From Pararhizobium sp. (lineage in GTDB: Bacteria > Pseudomonadota > Alphaproteobacteria > Rhizobiales > Rhizobiaceae), in NCBI GenBank assembly GCA_017794825.1, contig CP051237.1, positions 4,296,501 to 4,360,500 of the forward strand: a stretch of DNA of 64,000 nt. Reading direction: 5' to 3'. The notes under the pieces were generated by a model. It searched no databases and was not told where the DNA came from. It was given only the letters and a program-made list of their open reading frames with translations. Every line of letters starts with the position of its first letter. The stretch's first letter is position 1. This document shows positions 16,589 to 25,221 of the stretch, one piece after another. The position numbers were made by a program, and so were the translations under genes.

Positions 16589-19500
16589 ATGCATCTCCTG
16601 GTCGCCCAGAAAGGATCGATCATGGACGGCGACGAGGCAATAGACCTCGCACAGTCGCCAGCCGATATTATCTTTCTGTCTGCTGCGGATACGGAACTGG
16701 CGAGCCTCGCTGAGGCGCGCAGGGCAATGGGCGCCGAGGCGCCGCGCCTTCGCCTAGCCAGCCTGATGCAACTCAGACATCCGATGTCTGTTGACGTGTA
16801 TCTCGAAAAGACCGCGGCGCGAGCGCGCCTTATCGTTGTGAGGGCGCTGGGCGGAGCCAGTTATTTTTCCTATGCGCTGCAGTCGCTTCATGCGCTCTGT
16901 GTCGAACGCGGCATTGCTTTGGCGGTGCTTCCTGGCGACGACAAGCCGGATTCCGGCTTGCTGGAATACGGGACCCTGCCTGAAGCGGATAAAGATGCTC
17001 TCTGGTCCTATCTCGTCGAAGGCGGAGCCGAGAATACAGGCCGTTTTCTGGACTACGCCAAAGCACTTCTGACCGGCGAGGAAAAACCGGGATTGGCGGT
17101 TCCGCTTCTGAAAGCCGGCCTCTGGTGGCCGGGCCGGAACGTCCGCCATGTCGACGACATTGTCGACGCCAGATCAGACAAGGCTGTGGCGGCAATCTGC
17201 TTTTATCGCGCGCTTGTGCAGGGGGGGCAGACAAAGCCCGTCGAAGCTCTGACCAGGGCGTTGGAAGAGCAGGGCCTGCAACCCGTGCCGGTCTTCGTGG
17301 GCAGCCTGAAGGATCCGGTATGTGCGGACACCGTTTCCACTATTTTCGAGCTGTGTGCTCCGGATGTCGTGATCAACGCCACCGGCTTTGCCGTGTCCTC
17401 CCCTGGAAAGACCAGACGGCCCACGGTGCTGGAATCGACAAGCGCGCCGGTCATACAGGTTATCTTCTCCGGCTCGACAAAGGAAAGCTGGGAAACCTCC
17501 GCCCAGGGTTTGACTGCGCGCGACCTCGCCATGAACGTGGCGCTGCCGGAGGTCGACGGTCGCATCCTGTCGCGTGCCGTCTCTTTCAAAACCGCCGGTG
17601 TTTATAACGAGGCGGTCGAAACCAATATCGTCACGCACGAACCGGTCGCCGGCCGGGTGGAATTTGCCGCGCGGCTCGCGGCGCGCTGGGCGCGGCTTCG
17701 GCGCACATCGCCAAAAAGCCGCCGGGTTGCGCTCGTCCTTGCGAATTACCCGAATCGTGACGGACGGCTCGGCAATGGCGTCGGCCTCGATACCCCACAG
17801 GGCACGATCGAGGTCCTTAACGCCATGCGAGAAGCGGGCTATTGCGTTGGCGCGGTTCCCGCCAATGGCAATGCGCTGATGAATATGCTGATGGCGGGCC
17901 CGACCAACGCGGCCGTCGATGCGCGCGAAGTCCGCGAGACGCTGGCGCTGGAGACCTATCGTCGGTTCTTTGACACGCTGCCGGTGAAGAACCGTCAGGA
18001 CGTGCAGGACCGCTGGGGCGATCCCGAAAATGATCCGTTCTACCTTGACGGCGGTTTCGCTCTCCCGCTGATGCGCCTGGGCGAGACCGTGATCGGCGTC
18101 CAGCCGGCGCGCGGATACAATATCGATCCGAAAGAGACCTATCATTCGCCGGATCTTGTTCCACCGCATGGCTACATCGCTTTCTATGCCTGGCTGCGCG
18201 ATAGTTTCGGCGCGGATATCATCGCGCACATGGGCAAGCATGGTAACCTTGAATGGTTGCCGGGAAAGGCTCTGGCGCTGTCGGCCGAGTGCTGGCCGGA
18301 TGCGTTGCTCGGCCCGACGCCGCACGTCTATCCCTTCATTGTCAACGATCCCGGCGAAGGGACGCAGGCAAAGCGGCGGACAGCCGCCGTCATCGTCGAT
18401 CATCTGACGCCGCCGCTGACGCGCGCTGAATCCTATGGCGCGCTAAAGGACCTGGAGGCGCTCGTCGACGAATACTACGAGGCGTCGGGCAGTGATCCGC
18501 GCCGGCTAAAACCGCTGAAATCCCGCATCCTCGATCTCGTCCGCGACATCGGTCTCGACACGGATGCGGGCATCACGGGCGGCGACAGCGACGACATGGC
18601 GCTCGAGAAGCTCGACGCCTATCTTTGCGATCTCAAGGAAATGCAGATCAGGGATGGTTTGCACATCTTCGGCCGATCTCCGGAAGGACGGCTGCTCCAT
18701 GACCTCGTCACCGCCCTCGTGCGGGTTCCGAGAGGCGCGGGAGAAGGCTCGGACGCCAGTCTTCAGCGGGCGATCGCGGGAGATCTGGGCCTCGACTTCG
18801 ATCCCCTCGATTGTCCAATGGGCGCACCCTGGGGAGGTCCGCGCCCGGAAGTTCTCGAGCAGCAATCCGAGGAAACCTGGCGGACCCATGGCGATACGGT
18901 CGAACGTATCGAACTGCTAGCGACCACGCTCGTCGCCGGCTCTCGCGCTTGCCCATCGGAATGGGTTGCCGCGAGCACAGTGCTGCGCGGCGTGCGGGAA
19001 GCGGTAGAGCCCTCGGTTCGCGCGTGCGGAGATGCGGAGTTAGAGGGCTTTCTGAAGGCGCTCTCCGGCCGCTTCGTGGATCCAGGCCCGTCCGGAGCGC
19101 CGACGCGCGGCAAACCCGAAGTTCTACCTACGGGCCGCAACTTCTATTCCGTCGACAGCCGAAGCGTGCCGACGGAAACCGCGTGGGAACTCGGTCGCAA
19201 ATCCGCCGAAATGCTGATTACGCGTTATACGCAGGATAACGGAGAATGGCCGACTTCGTTCGGGCTGACAGCCTGGGGTACATCGAACATGCGCACGGGT
19301 GGCGACGACATTGCCCAGGCCCTGGCGCTGATTGGGGTCAAACCGGTCTGGGACAATGCTTCACGCCGGGTGACCGGCTATGAAATCATGCCGATCGCCA
19401 AACTCGGCCGGCCGCGCGTCGACGTGACCTTGCGGATCTCCGGCTTCTTCCGAGACGCCTTTCCGGATCAGATCGCACTGTTCGACAAGGCGGTCCGCGC

Positions 19501-20338
19501 CGTCGGCGAGCTGGATGAAGACGCAGGCGACAATCCGGTCGCCGCTCGGATGAAAGCGGAGCGGGTCTCCCTCGAGCGAGCCGGCATGGAGCCGGATGAG
19601 GCCCTTAGGAAGTCGGGCTTTCGCGTCTTCGGCTCGAAACCCGGCGCCTATGGCGCAGGGCTCCAGGCGTTGATTGACGAGAAAGGCTGGCGCACTGACG
19701 AGGATCTTGCGGAGGCCTGGAAGGTCTGGGGCAGCTACGCCTACGGCGCCGGCGTGGAGGGCGAGGGGAATCGCAAGGCGCTCGATCGCCGGCTCGGCAC
19801 GATCGAAGCCGTCGTGCAGAACCAGGACAATCGCGAACACGACCTGCTCGACAGTGACGATTATTACCAGTTCGAGGGCGGCATGACGGCCGCCGTGAAA
19901 TCGGTCACGGGCGGGCGTCCAACTGTCTATCACAACGATCATTCGCGCCCTGAAAGGCCGGTCATCCGGACTCTGGAAGACGAGATCGGCCGCGTCGTGC
20001 GCGCCCGTGTCGTCAATCCGAAGTGGATCGCGGGCGTGATGCGGCACGGCTACAAGGGCGCTTTTGAGATCGCCGCGACCGTGGACTACATGTTCGCCTT
20101 CGCGGCGACCACCGGCGCCGTCCGCGACCATCATTTCGACGCCGTGTACGATGCATTCGTGGTCGACGACGCAGTTCGCCAGTTCATGGTGGAAAATAAC
20201 GACGCCGCCTTCCGTGAAATGGCGGACAGGTTGTTGGAGGCGATCGAGCGTAAGCTCTGGACACCGCGTTCGAACTCGGCTCAATTCGCACTGGAGGAAA
20301 TCACCGGTATGAAAGAACGGGGAAACGCTCATGGCTGA
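16589..20338 (+). CDS. cobN: Cobaltochelatase large subunit CobN
   Basis: A 1249-residue protein, full length for CobN of the aerobic pathway, where it inserts cobalt into hydrogenobyrinic acid a,c-diamide together with the CobS/CobT ATPase pair. Family segments include HMGKHGNLEWLPGKAL, VNDPGEGTQAKRR and LTAWGTSNMRTGGDDIAQAL. The start at 16589 (MHLLVAQKGSIMDG) follows the cobW stop closely; the frame extends further upstream but that part lies inside cobW. It overlaps cobO by eight bases. No cobS or cobT gene is in this window, and the early-insertion chelatase gene cbiX lies just downstream. Confidence 0.95.
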   Translation: MHLLVAQKGSIMDGDEAIDLAQSPADIIFLSAADTELASLAEARRAMGAEAPRLRLASLMQLRHPMSVDVYLEKTAARARLIVVRALGGASYFSYALQSLHALCVERGIALAVLPGDDKPDSGLLEYGTLPEADKDALWSYLVEGGAENTGRFLDYAKALLTGEEKPGLAVPLLKAGLWWPGRNVRHVDDIVDARSDKAVAAICFYRALVQGGQTKPVEALTRALEEQGLQPVPVFVGSLKDPVCADTVSTIFELCAPDVVINATGFAVSSPGKTRRPTVLESTSAPVIQVIFSGSTKESWETSAQGLTARDLAMNVALPEVDGRILSRAVSFKTAGVYNEAVETNIVTHEPVAGRVEFAARLAARWARLRRTSPKSRRVALVLANYPNRDGRLGNGVGLDTPQGTIEVLNAMREAGYCVGAVPANGNALMNMLMAGPTNAAVDAREVRETLALETYRRFFDTLPVKNRQDVQDRWGDPENDPFYLDGGFALPLMRLGETVIGVQPARGYNIDPKETYHSPDLVPPHGYIAFYAWLRDSFGADIIAHMGKHGNLEWLPGKALALSAECWPDALLGPTPHVYPFIVNDPGEGTQAKRRTAAVIVDHLTPPLTRAESYGALKDLEALVDEYYEASGSDPRRLKPLKSRILDLVRDIGLDTDAGITGGDSDDMALEKLDAYLCDLKEMQIRDGLHIFGRSPEGRLLHDLVTALVRVPRGAGEGSDASLQRAIAGDLGLDFDPLDCPMGAPWGGPRPEVLEQQSEETWRTHGDTVERIELLATTLVAGSRACPSEWVAASTVLRGVREAVEPSVRACGDAELEGFLKALSGRFVDPGPSGAPTRGKPEVLPTGRNFYSVDSRSVPTETAWELGRKSAEMLITRYTQDNGEWPTSFGLTAWGTSNMRTGGDDIAQALALIGVKPVWDNASRRVTGYEIMPIAKLGRPRVDVTLRISGFFRDAFPDQIALFDKAVRAVGELDEDAGDNPVAARMKAERVSLERAGMEPDEALRKSGFRVFGSKPGAYGAGLQALIDEKGWRTDEDLAEAWKVWGSYAYGAGVEGEGNRKALDRRLGTIEAVVQNQDNREHDLLDSDDYYQFEGGMTAAVKSVTGGRPTVYHNDHSRPERPVIRTLEDEIGRVVRARVVNPKWIAGVMRHGYKGAFEIAATVDYMFAFAATTGAVRDHHFDAVYDAFVVDDAVRQFMVENNDAAFREMADRLLEAIERKLWTPRSNSAQFALEEITGMKERGNAHG

Positions 20339-20969
20339 CAAGTCGGATAAGCTGAAAGCGATGACTGAGGAGGAACTGGACGCCCGTCACGCCGAAAAGA
20401 TGCGGAAGAAAAAGGCCGCCCGGGACAAGATAATCGCCACCAAGACCTTGGAGAAGGGTCTGACGATCGTTCACACGGGCAAGGGCAAGGGCAAGTCCAC
20501 GGCGGCTTTCGGCATGGTGTTCCGCGCGATCGGCAACGGCATGAAGGTTGGCGTCGTGCAATTCGTCAAGGGCAAGTGGGGCACCGGCGAGCGCAAGGTT
20601 CTGGAGGCCTTTCCCGACCAGGTGACGCTTGCGACGATGGGCGAGGGTTTCACCTGGGAAACTCAGGATCGGCAGCGTGATATCGCGGCGGCGCGTCAGG
20701 CCTGGGAAAAGGCGAAGCAGATGATTCTCGACAGCGAGCATGACATGGTGCTGTGCGACGAATTGAACATCGTTCTGCGCTACGACTATTTGCCGCTCGA
20801 AGAGATCCTGGACGTTCTCAGTCTGAAGCCGCCGATGAAGCATGTCATCATTACCGGGCGCAACGCCAAGGATGATCTGATCGATTTTGCCGACCTCGTA
20901 ACCGAAATGGAAGTGGTTAAACACCCGTTCCGTTCCGGTGTGAAGGCACAGGTCGGCATCGAATTCTGA
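20331..20969 (+). CDS. cobO: Corrinoid adenosyltransferase (CobO/BtuR type)
   Basis: A 212-residue ATP:cob(I)yrinic acid a,c-diamide adenosyltransferase. The phosphate loop GKGKGKSTAAFGM is at about residues 45-57. VVQFVKGKWGTGER, the Asp in MVLCDELNIVLRYDYL and HVIITGRNAKDDLIDFADLVTEM follow the family pattern. It is the last gene of the riboswitch-controlled operon; a terminator-like hairpin follows the stop codon. Confidence 0.95.
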   Translation: MADKSDKLKAMTEEELDARHAEKMRKKKAARDKIIATKTLEKGLTIVHTGKGKGKSTAAFGMVFRAIGNGMKVGVVQFVKGKWGTGERKVLEAFPDQVTLATMGEGFTWETQDRQRDIAAARQAWEKAKQMILDSEHDMVLCDELNIVLRYDYLPLEEILDVLSLKPPMKHVIITGRNAKDDLIDFADLVTEMEVVKHPFRSGVKAQVGIEF

Positions 20970-20979
20970 TCAGCCAGAG

Positions 20980-21027
20980 AGGCGTCGCCATGTCGTTAGT
21001 GGCGCAGCGATCGCCGCCTTTGTGTTT
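20980..21027 (+). terminator. Terminator-like hairpin after cobO
   Basis: An outer AGGCG (20980-20984)/CGCCT (21015-21019) pairing encloses an inner CGCCA-N9-TGGCG hairpin (20986-21004), followed by TTTGTGTTT. It is moderate rather than strong, but it separates cobO from a fresh promoter immediately downstream. Confidence 0.45.
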
Positions 21028-21054
21028 GACGCCATAGTTTGCGAGCCCTAAAAT
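21026..21054 (+). promoter_or_regulatory. Promoter of the small His-rich gene-cbiX operon
   Basis: TTGACG at 21026-21031, an exact 17-base spacer, and TAAAAT at 21049-21054. The predicted start point is about 21061, immediately before the first base-paired strand of the leader. Confidence 0.65.
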
Positions 21055-21062
21055 ATCCATTA

Positions 21063-21223
21063 GCGTGTGACGGCGTCCGATGCGATCGGGCTGCGAGAAA
21101 TTCCGGTGAGGCCGACCCATATCGGGGGACAATTCCGGAGCTGTCCAGACCGGCGCGGCGGCAGGAGCCGTCGGGGCGTTTCGTGCACGAGCCAACGCCG
21201 TCTGGAGACCTTTGATGACACGC
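21063..21223 (+). promoter_or_regulatory. Structured leader enclosing the ribosome site of the 21215 gene (not a canonical cobalamin riboswitch)
   Basis: The 14-base strand GCGTGTGACGGCGT (21063-21076) is complementary to two separate downstream strands: ACGCCGTC (21195-21202, 8 of 8) and ACACGC (21218-21223, 6 of 6). The 15 bases between them (21203-21217) contain the Shine-Dalgarno GGAG and the ATG, so folding would hold the start site in a bulge. Inside are a CCGAT-GCG-ATCGG hairpin (21077-21089) and GGACA-N10-TGTCC (21127-21146). GGAGACCT at 21204-21211 is identical to the core of a B12 box, but the rest of the cobalamin riboswitch consensus is missing. Confidence 0.5.
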
Positions 21224-21445
21224 ACGTTCGCCGCAACTTTATTACTTGCATCGCCAGCGCCCGCCTTGGCGCATATAGGGCATGTGGGCGAGGTCGCCGG
21301 ACATTCACACTGGATCGGCCTTGCAGCGGCGCTGGGCGCCGCCGCCATTGCGGCCCTTGCGCACAAGATCGGCAAGGACAAGTCTTCTGAAGACGAAGCC
21401 GATGCGGACGCAGAGGCGGACGGCGCCGACGAGGCCGCGGTGTGA
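21215..21445 (+). CDS. Small His-rich single-pass membrane protein (DUF6732-like) in the cobalamin cluster
   Basis: A 76-residue protein. An N-terminal hydrophobic stretch looks like a signal peptide (MTRTFAATLLLASPAPALAH). A His-bearing segment HIGHVGEVAGHSHW follows, then a membrane helix (about residues 34-49) and a very acidic tail (DEADADAEADGADEA). Histidines outside the membrane followed by a helix and an acidic tail suggest metal handling. It has its own promoter and structured leader and overlaps the cbiX start by four bases, so it should be translated with the cobalt chelatase. Small proteins of this kind occur in cobalamin clusters of other alphaproteobacteria, but no function is established to my knowledge. 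Cobalt delivery is an inference. Confidence 0.7.
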   Translation: MTRTFAATLLLASPAPALAHIGHVGEVAGHSHWIGLAAALGAAAIAALAHKIGKDKSSEDEADADAEADGADEAAV

Positions 21446-22578
21446 CACAGGAAAAAATCGGCATCATGGTCTGCGGCCACGGCAGTCGCAACCAGAACGC
21501 CGCGCGCGAATTCGCGAAAGTCGCTGCGGGACTGAAGGCGCGCTATCAAGGCACGCCGGTGGAATATGGCTATCTTGAATTCTGCAATCCGGTGATTCAC
21601 TCGGGTCTCGATCGCCTGCGCGAGCAAGGCGTCACACGGGTTCTGGCCGTGCCCGGCATGTTGTTTGCGGCCGGTCACGCCAAGAATGACATTCCATCGG
21701 TGCTCAACACCTATCAGGCGGCGCACCGCGACATCCGTATCGATTACGGACGCGAACTCGGCGTTGATCTGAAGATGATCCGGGCTGCCAGCGAACGCAT
21801 CCAGGAGGCGATCGAGGCTGCGGACAAAGGGAACGAATCAATCCCCCGCCACGAGACGCTGCTGATGGTTGTTGGCCGGGGCGCTTCCGATCCGGACGCC
21901 AACTCCAATGTTGCGAAAGTCATGCGCATGCTGTGGGAGGGCATGGGCTTCGGATGGGGCGAGACGTGCTATTCAGGCGTCACATTTCCGCTCGTCGAGC
22001 CGGGTCTGCGCCATGCGGCGAAACTCGGTTACCGGCGTATTGTCGTATTCCCCTATTTCCTGTTCACCGGCGTTCTGGTGAAGCGGATCTACAGCTATAC
22101 CGATGTCGTCGCGGCCGATTATCCGGAGATCGAATTCGTCAAGGCGGACTACCTCAACGACCATCGCCTCGTCCTCGATACGTTCGAGGATCGTGTCGAG
22201 GAAACGCGGGCGGGGCAGGCGGTGATGAACTGCCAGATGTGTAAATACCGCGAACAGGTGTTGGGTTTCGAGGCGGAGGTCGGCGCGGCTCAGGAAAGCC
22301 ATCACCATCACGTCGAGGGAATTGGCGGCGGGCTTGAGAACTGTCCCTGCGACGGCGACTGCGATGCGTCATGCCGTGATGAAGACTTCTGTCGCAAGCA
22401 CGGTCTTCCCTTCACGCCGCTGCATAACCATGCGCACGATCATGACCATGCCCATGATCATGACCACGGTCACGGTCATCATCACCACCATCATGATCAC
22501 GACCACGATCATCGCCATCACCCCTATCCCCATGCGGATCATCCGCTGGGGCCGAAGTCCATGGTGCGGGGCAAATAA
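21442..22578 (+). CDS. cbiX: Sirohydrochlorin cobaltochelatase CbiX, long form with His-rich tail
   Basis: A 378-residue class II chelatase that inserts Co(II) at the sirohydrochlorin (factor II) stage, the early step of the oxygen-independent route. The two fused CbiX halves carry CGHGSRNQNAAREFA and LMVVGRGASDPDANSN, with metal-site histidines in the GHGS and FAAGHAKND segments. After the catalytic part comes MNCQMCKYREQVLGFE, the MxCxxC Fe-S site known from long CbiX proteins. A second Cys cluster NCPCDGDCDASCRDEDFC follows (around residues 305-322), and then a tail with about 22 His in 40 residues alternating with Asp. It starts at GTG 21442 overlapping the upstream gene, and its stop overlaps the cobH start (TAATG). 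Confidence 0.94.
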   Translation: MTQEKIGIMVCGHGSRNQNAAREFAKVAAGLKARYQGTPVEYGYLEFCNPVIHSGLDRLREQGVTRVLAVPGMLFAAGHAKNDIPSVLNTYQAAHRDIRIDYGRELGVDLKMIRAASERIQEAIEAADKGNESIPRHETLLMVVGRGASDPDANSNVAKVMRMLWEGMGFGWGETCYSGVTFPLVEPGLRHAAKLGYRRIVVFPYFLFTGVLVKRIYSYTDVVAADYPEIEFVKADYLNDHRLVLDTFEDRVEETRAGQAVMNCQMCKYREQVLGFEAEVGAAQESHHHHVEGIGGGLENCPCDGDCDASCRDEDFCRKHGLPFTPLHNHAHDHDHAHDHDHGHGHHHHHHDHDHDHRHHPYPHADHPLGPKSMVRGK

Positions 22579-23219
22579 TGGTGGAAGCCGCGATGGACTA
22601 TATCCGCGATCCGCAGGAGATCTATCGCGAAAGCTTCGCCACGATCCGGCGTGAGGCGGATTTATCGAGATTTCCCGGTGGTTTGGGCGAGATTGCTGTG
22701 AGAGTGATTCACGCCTGTGGCATGGTCGATATCGTCGATGATCTGGTCATGACGCCTGACGCCGCCAAGGCGGGGCGTACGGCGCTCGACAACGGTTGCG
22801 CGATCATCTGTGATGTCGAAATGGTCCGACACGGTATCATGCGTCGACTGCTGCCGAATCAAACAGAATTGCTCTGCAATGTCGGATCGGAAGCAGCGAC
22901 GCAACTGGCTTCCGACAAGAGAACGACCCGGTCCGCTGCAGCCATCGAAACGCTGAGCGACCGATTGCCGGGCAGCATCGTCGCCATCGGCAATGCGCCA
23001 ACTGCCCTCTTTCATTTGCTTGATTTGCTGGATCGCGGTTTGTCGCCGCCGGCGCTCATCGTCGCAGCGCCGGTCGGATTCGTCGGCGCGGCGGAATCCA
23101 AGGAATCTCTGATTGCTGACGCAGGCGCCATACCCCACGTGGTCGTCAGAGGGAGGCGTGGCGGCAGCGCCATGGCCGCCAGTATCGTCAATGCTATCGC
23201 CGGAGGGCTGAAGACTTGA
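22578..23219 (+). CDS. cobH: Precorrin-8X (cobalt-precorrin-8) methylmutase
   Basis: A 213-residue CobH/CbiC enzyme that moves the C-11 methyl group to C-12. The catalytic His is in CDVEMVRHGIMRR, and IAIGNAPTALFHLLDLL and AAPVGFVGAAESKE are family signatures. It starts at the ATG overlapping the cbiX stop (a second in-frame ATG at 22593 would give the usual MDYIRDP beginning) and overlaps cobL at its end. The enzyme is shared by both versions of the pathway, so it does not say which is used. Confidence 0.94.
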   Translation: MVEAAMDYIRDPQEIYRESFATIRREADLSRFPGGLGEIAVRVIHACGMVDIVDDLVMTPDAAKAGRTALDNGCAIICDVEMVRHGIMRRLLPNQTELLCNVGSEAATQLASDKRTTRSAAAIETLSDRLPGSIVAIGNAPTALFHLLDLLDRGLSPPALIVAAPVGFVGAAESKESLIADAGAIPHVVVRGRRGGSAMAASIVNAIAGGLKT

Positions 23220-24481
23220 ACATGAAACAGACATTGAAACCGTGGTTGACCATCGTGGGGATTGGCGACGACGGTATTGCAACGCTGACCCCGCAAGCCA
23301 TCGAGCTTGTCAAGCAGGCCGAAACTTTGGTGGCGCCGGAACGAGTGCTTGAGAACCTCGACCTCGACGCGCTGGGATTGACCGAGGCCGAGATCGTCCC
23401 GTGGACGATGGGCGTCGGTCCGACGCTAAAGTTCCTTGAAGAGCGTCGCGGACGTCCGGTCACCATCCTGGCAACCGGAGACCCGATGCATTTCGGCATC
23501 GGCGCGACGATGCGGCGCAAGCTGGCGCCCGAAGAAATGCGGGTCATTCCCTCACCGTCCGGCTTTTCGCTGGCCGCGGCAAGACTGGGCTGGTCGCTTT
23601 CCGACGCCGCCTGCATTTCATTGCATGGGCGCGCAGTGGTCGGCGTCCATCCACACATACTGCCGGAAAACCGCATCGTGTCGCTGACCTCCGTTGCGCG
23701 CACCATTCACGAAGTGGCGGATATTCTGGTTGCCCGCGGCTACGGCCGTTCGGTGATGACCGTGCTGGAACATATGGGCGGTAATCGCGAGCGAACGGTG
23801 AAACTCACCGCCGAGGAGGTTGGACCCTATGATCCGGACAATCCGAAATTCGCCGATTTCAACGTGCTCGGTATCGAATGCGTCGCCGGTGAGGGGGCTG
23901 CGTTATACGCGGCCGTGCCTGGTCTGCCCGACGAAGCGTTCATTCATGACGGGCAACTGACGAAATCGGAAGTGCGGGCGGCGACCCTTGCTGCGCTGAA
24001 GCCTTGTCCCAAGGCCTTGCTTTGGGATGTCGGCGCCGGTTGCGGGTCGATCGCCATCGAATGGATGCGCGCGGCGCGCGGAGCAAAGGCGTTCGCCGTC
24101 GAGTCGAAGCGCGAGCGCGTTCGCATGATCGCCGACAACGCAGCGGCTCTCGGGACGCCGCGGATCAAGGTGTTCACCGGCGAAGCGCCGGCCGCGCTGA
24201 AGGATCTCGATCGACCGGACGCGGTCTTCATCGGCGGCGGCGTCACGGACGAAGGCGTGTTTGAAGCATGCTGGGAAGCCTTGAAGCCGGGCGGGCGGTT
24301 GGTCGCCAACGTGGTGACTATCGAGGGGGAAACCCGACTTGCCCACCTGCATCGCGACCATGGCGGGACCATGCGAAGGATCGCCGTATCGCGCCTTGAA
24401 AAGGTCGGCGGCTTTTCCGGCTGGAAACCGCTGATGCCGGTAACGCAATGGGCGGTCGACAAGCCGCTGGAGAACGGATGA
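23216..24481 (+). CDS. cobL: Precorrin-6Y C5,15-methyltransferase (decarboxylating), CbiE-CbiT fusion
   Basis: A 421-residue fusion. Residues about 1-210 are the CbiE-type tetrapyrrole methylase (C-5 methylation; VGIGDDGIATLTPQA, ILATGDPMHFGIGATM). From about 245 it is the CbiT-type SAM methyltransferase (C-15 methylation and decarboxylation; LLWDVGAGCGSIAIEWMRAA). TTG at 23216 has GGAGGG 8 bases upstream and overlaps the cobH stop; ATG at 23222 is the alternative. It overlaps cobI by ATGA. Confidence 0.94.
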   Translation: MNMKQTLKPWLTIVGIGDDGIATLTPQAIELVKQAETLVAPERVLENLDLDALGLTEAEIVPWTMGVGPTLKFLEERRGRPVTILATGDPMHFGIGATMRRKLAPEEMRVIPSPSGFSLAAARLGWSLSDAACISLHGRAVVGVHPHILPENRIVSLTSVARTIHEVADILVARGYGRSVMTVLEHMGGNRERTVKLTAEEVGPYDPDNPKFADFNVLGIECVAGEGAALYAAVPGLPDEAFIHDGQLTKSEVRAATLAALKPCPKALLWDVGAGCGSIAIEWMRAARGAKAFAVESKRERVRMIADNAAALGTPRIKVFTGEAPAALKDLDRPDAVFIGGGVTDEGVFEACWEALKPGGRLVANVVTIEGETRLAHLHRDHGGTMRRIAVSRLEKVGGFSGWKPLMPVTQWAVDKPLENG

Positions 24482-25221
24482 CAGGCACTCTTTATGGCCT
24501 CGGCATCGGTCCGGGCGATCCGGAGCTTCTGACGCTCAAGGCGCATCGCATCCTGGTTGCTGCTCCGGTCGTCGCCTATCCGCAACCGGATACGGGGCCA
24601 AGCTTCGCGCGCAGTATCGTGAGCGAGTATTTTCGGGAAGACCGGTTTGAATACCCGATCGTCGTGCCGATGCGCACGGAGCGATTTCCCGCAAAAGCCG
24701 TCTATGACGCAGCGGCGCGCGACCTGTCCGCCCATCTGGACGAGGGAAGGGACGTCGCGGTTCTGTGCGAAGGCGATCCGTTCTTCTACGGCTCCTTCAT
24801 GTATCTCTACGAACGACTGGCTCAGCGGTACCCGTGCGAGGTTGTGCCGGGGGTCTCGTCCGTGATGGCGGGAGCGGCGGCGCTCGGACGTCCGCTTGCG
24901 GCCCGCAACGATGTGCTTACCATCGTGCCGGGTCCGCTTTCCGATGAGGAGATCGCAGCGCGACTGACAATCTCCGATGCAGTAGCGATCATCAAAATTG
25001 GCAGGCATTTCAGTCGAATAAAGAGACTTCTTGAAGAAATGAATCTGGCAGGATGCGCCGGTTACCTGGAGCGCGTCACGCTCGCCGAAGAGCGCGTCAC
25101 GCCGCTTGCGGAGGTGACGACGGACGCTCCCTATTTCTCCATGATCCTGATCTACAAGGGCGCGGAAGACTGGGTGGCCTCCTGGCCGGTGAAATCCGGG
25201 GAGCGTGCTCATGTCTGCTGA
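24478..25221 (+). CDS. cobI: Precorrin-2 (cobalt-factor II) C20-methyltransferase
   Basis: A 247-residue SAM-dependent tetrapyrrole methylase (CobI/CbiL). It has the N-terminal GLGIGPGDPELLTLKA motif, the AVLCEGDPFFYGSFMY segment and VVPGVSSVMAGAAALG. It adds the C-20 methyl that is later lost on ring contraction. Start ATG overlaps the cobL stop; the end overlaps the next gene by eleven bases. Confidence 0.94.
   Translation: MTGTLYGLGIGPGDPELLTLKAHRILVAAPVVAYPQPDTGPSFARSIVSEYFREDRFEYPIVVPMRTERFPAKAVYDAAARDLSAHLDEGRDVAVLCEGDPFFYGSFMYLYERLAQRYPCEVVPGVSSVMAGAAALGRPLAARNDVLTIVPGPLSDEEIAARLTISDAVAIIKIGRHFSRIKRLLEEMNLAGCAGYLERVTLAEERVTPLAEVTTDAPYFSMILIYKGAEDWVASWPVKSGERAHVC

Noticed and set aside
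17174..18403. 409-residue open frame on the minus strand within cobN
   Set aside because: Opposite a full-length, conserved CobN; composition is typical of an antisense shadow and there is no ribosome site or family match.
22430..22545. Repeated CATGATCATGACCACGG-like units resembling a repeat array
   Set aside because: They encode the alternating His-Asp tail of CbiX in frame; low-complexity coding DNA, with no spacers of CRISPR type.
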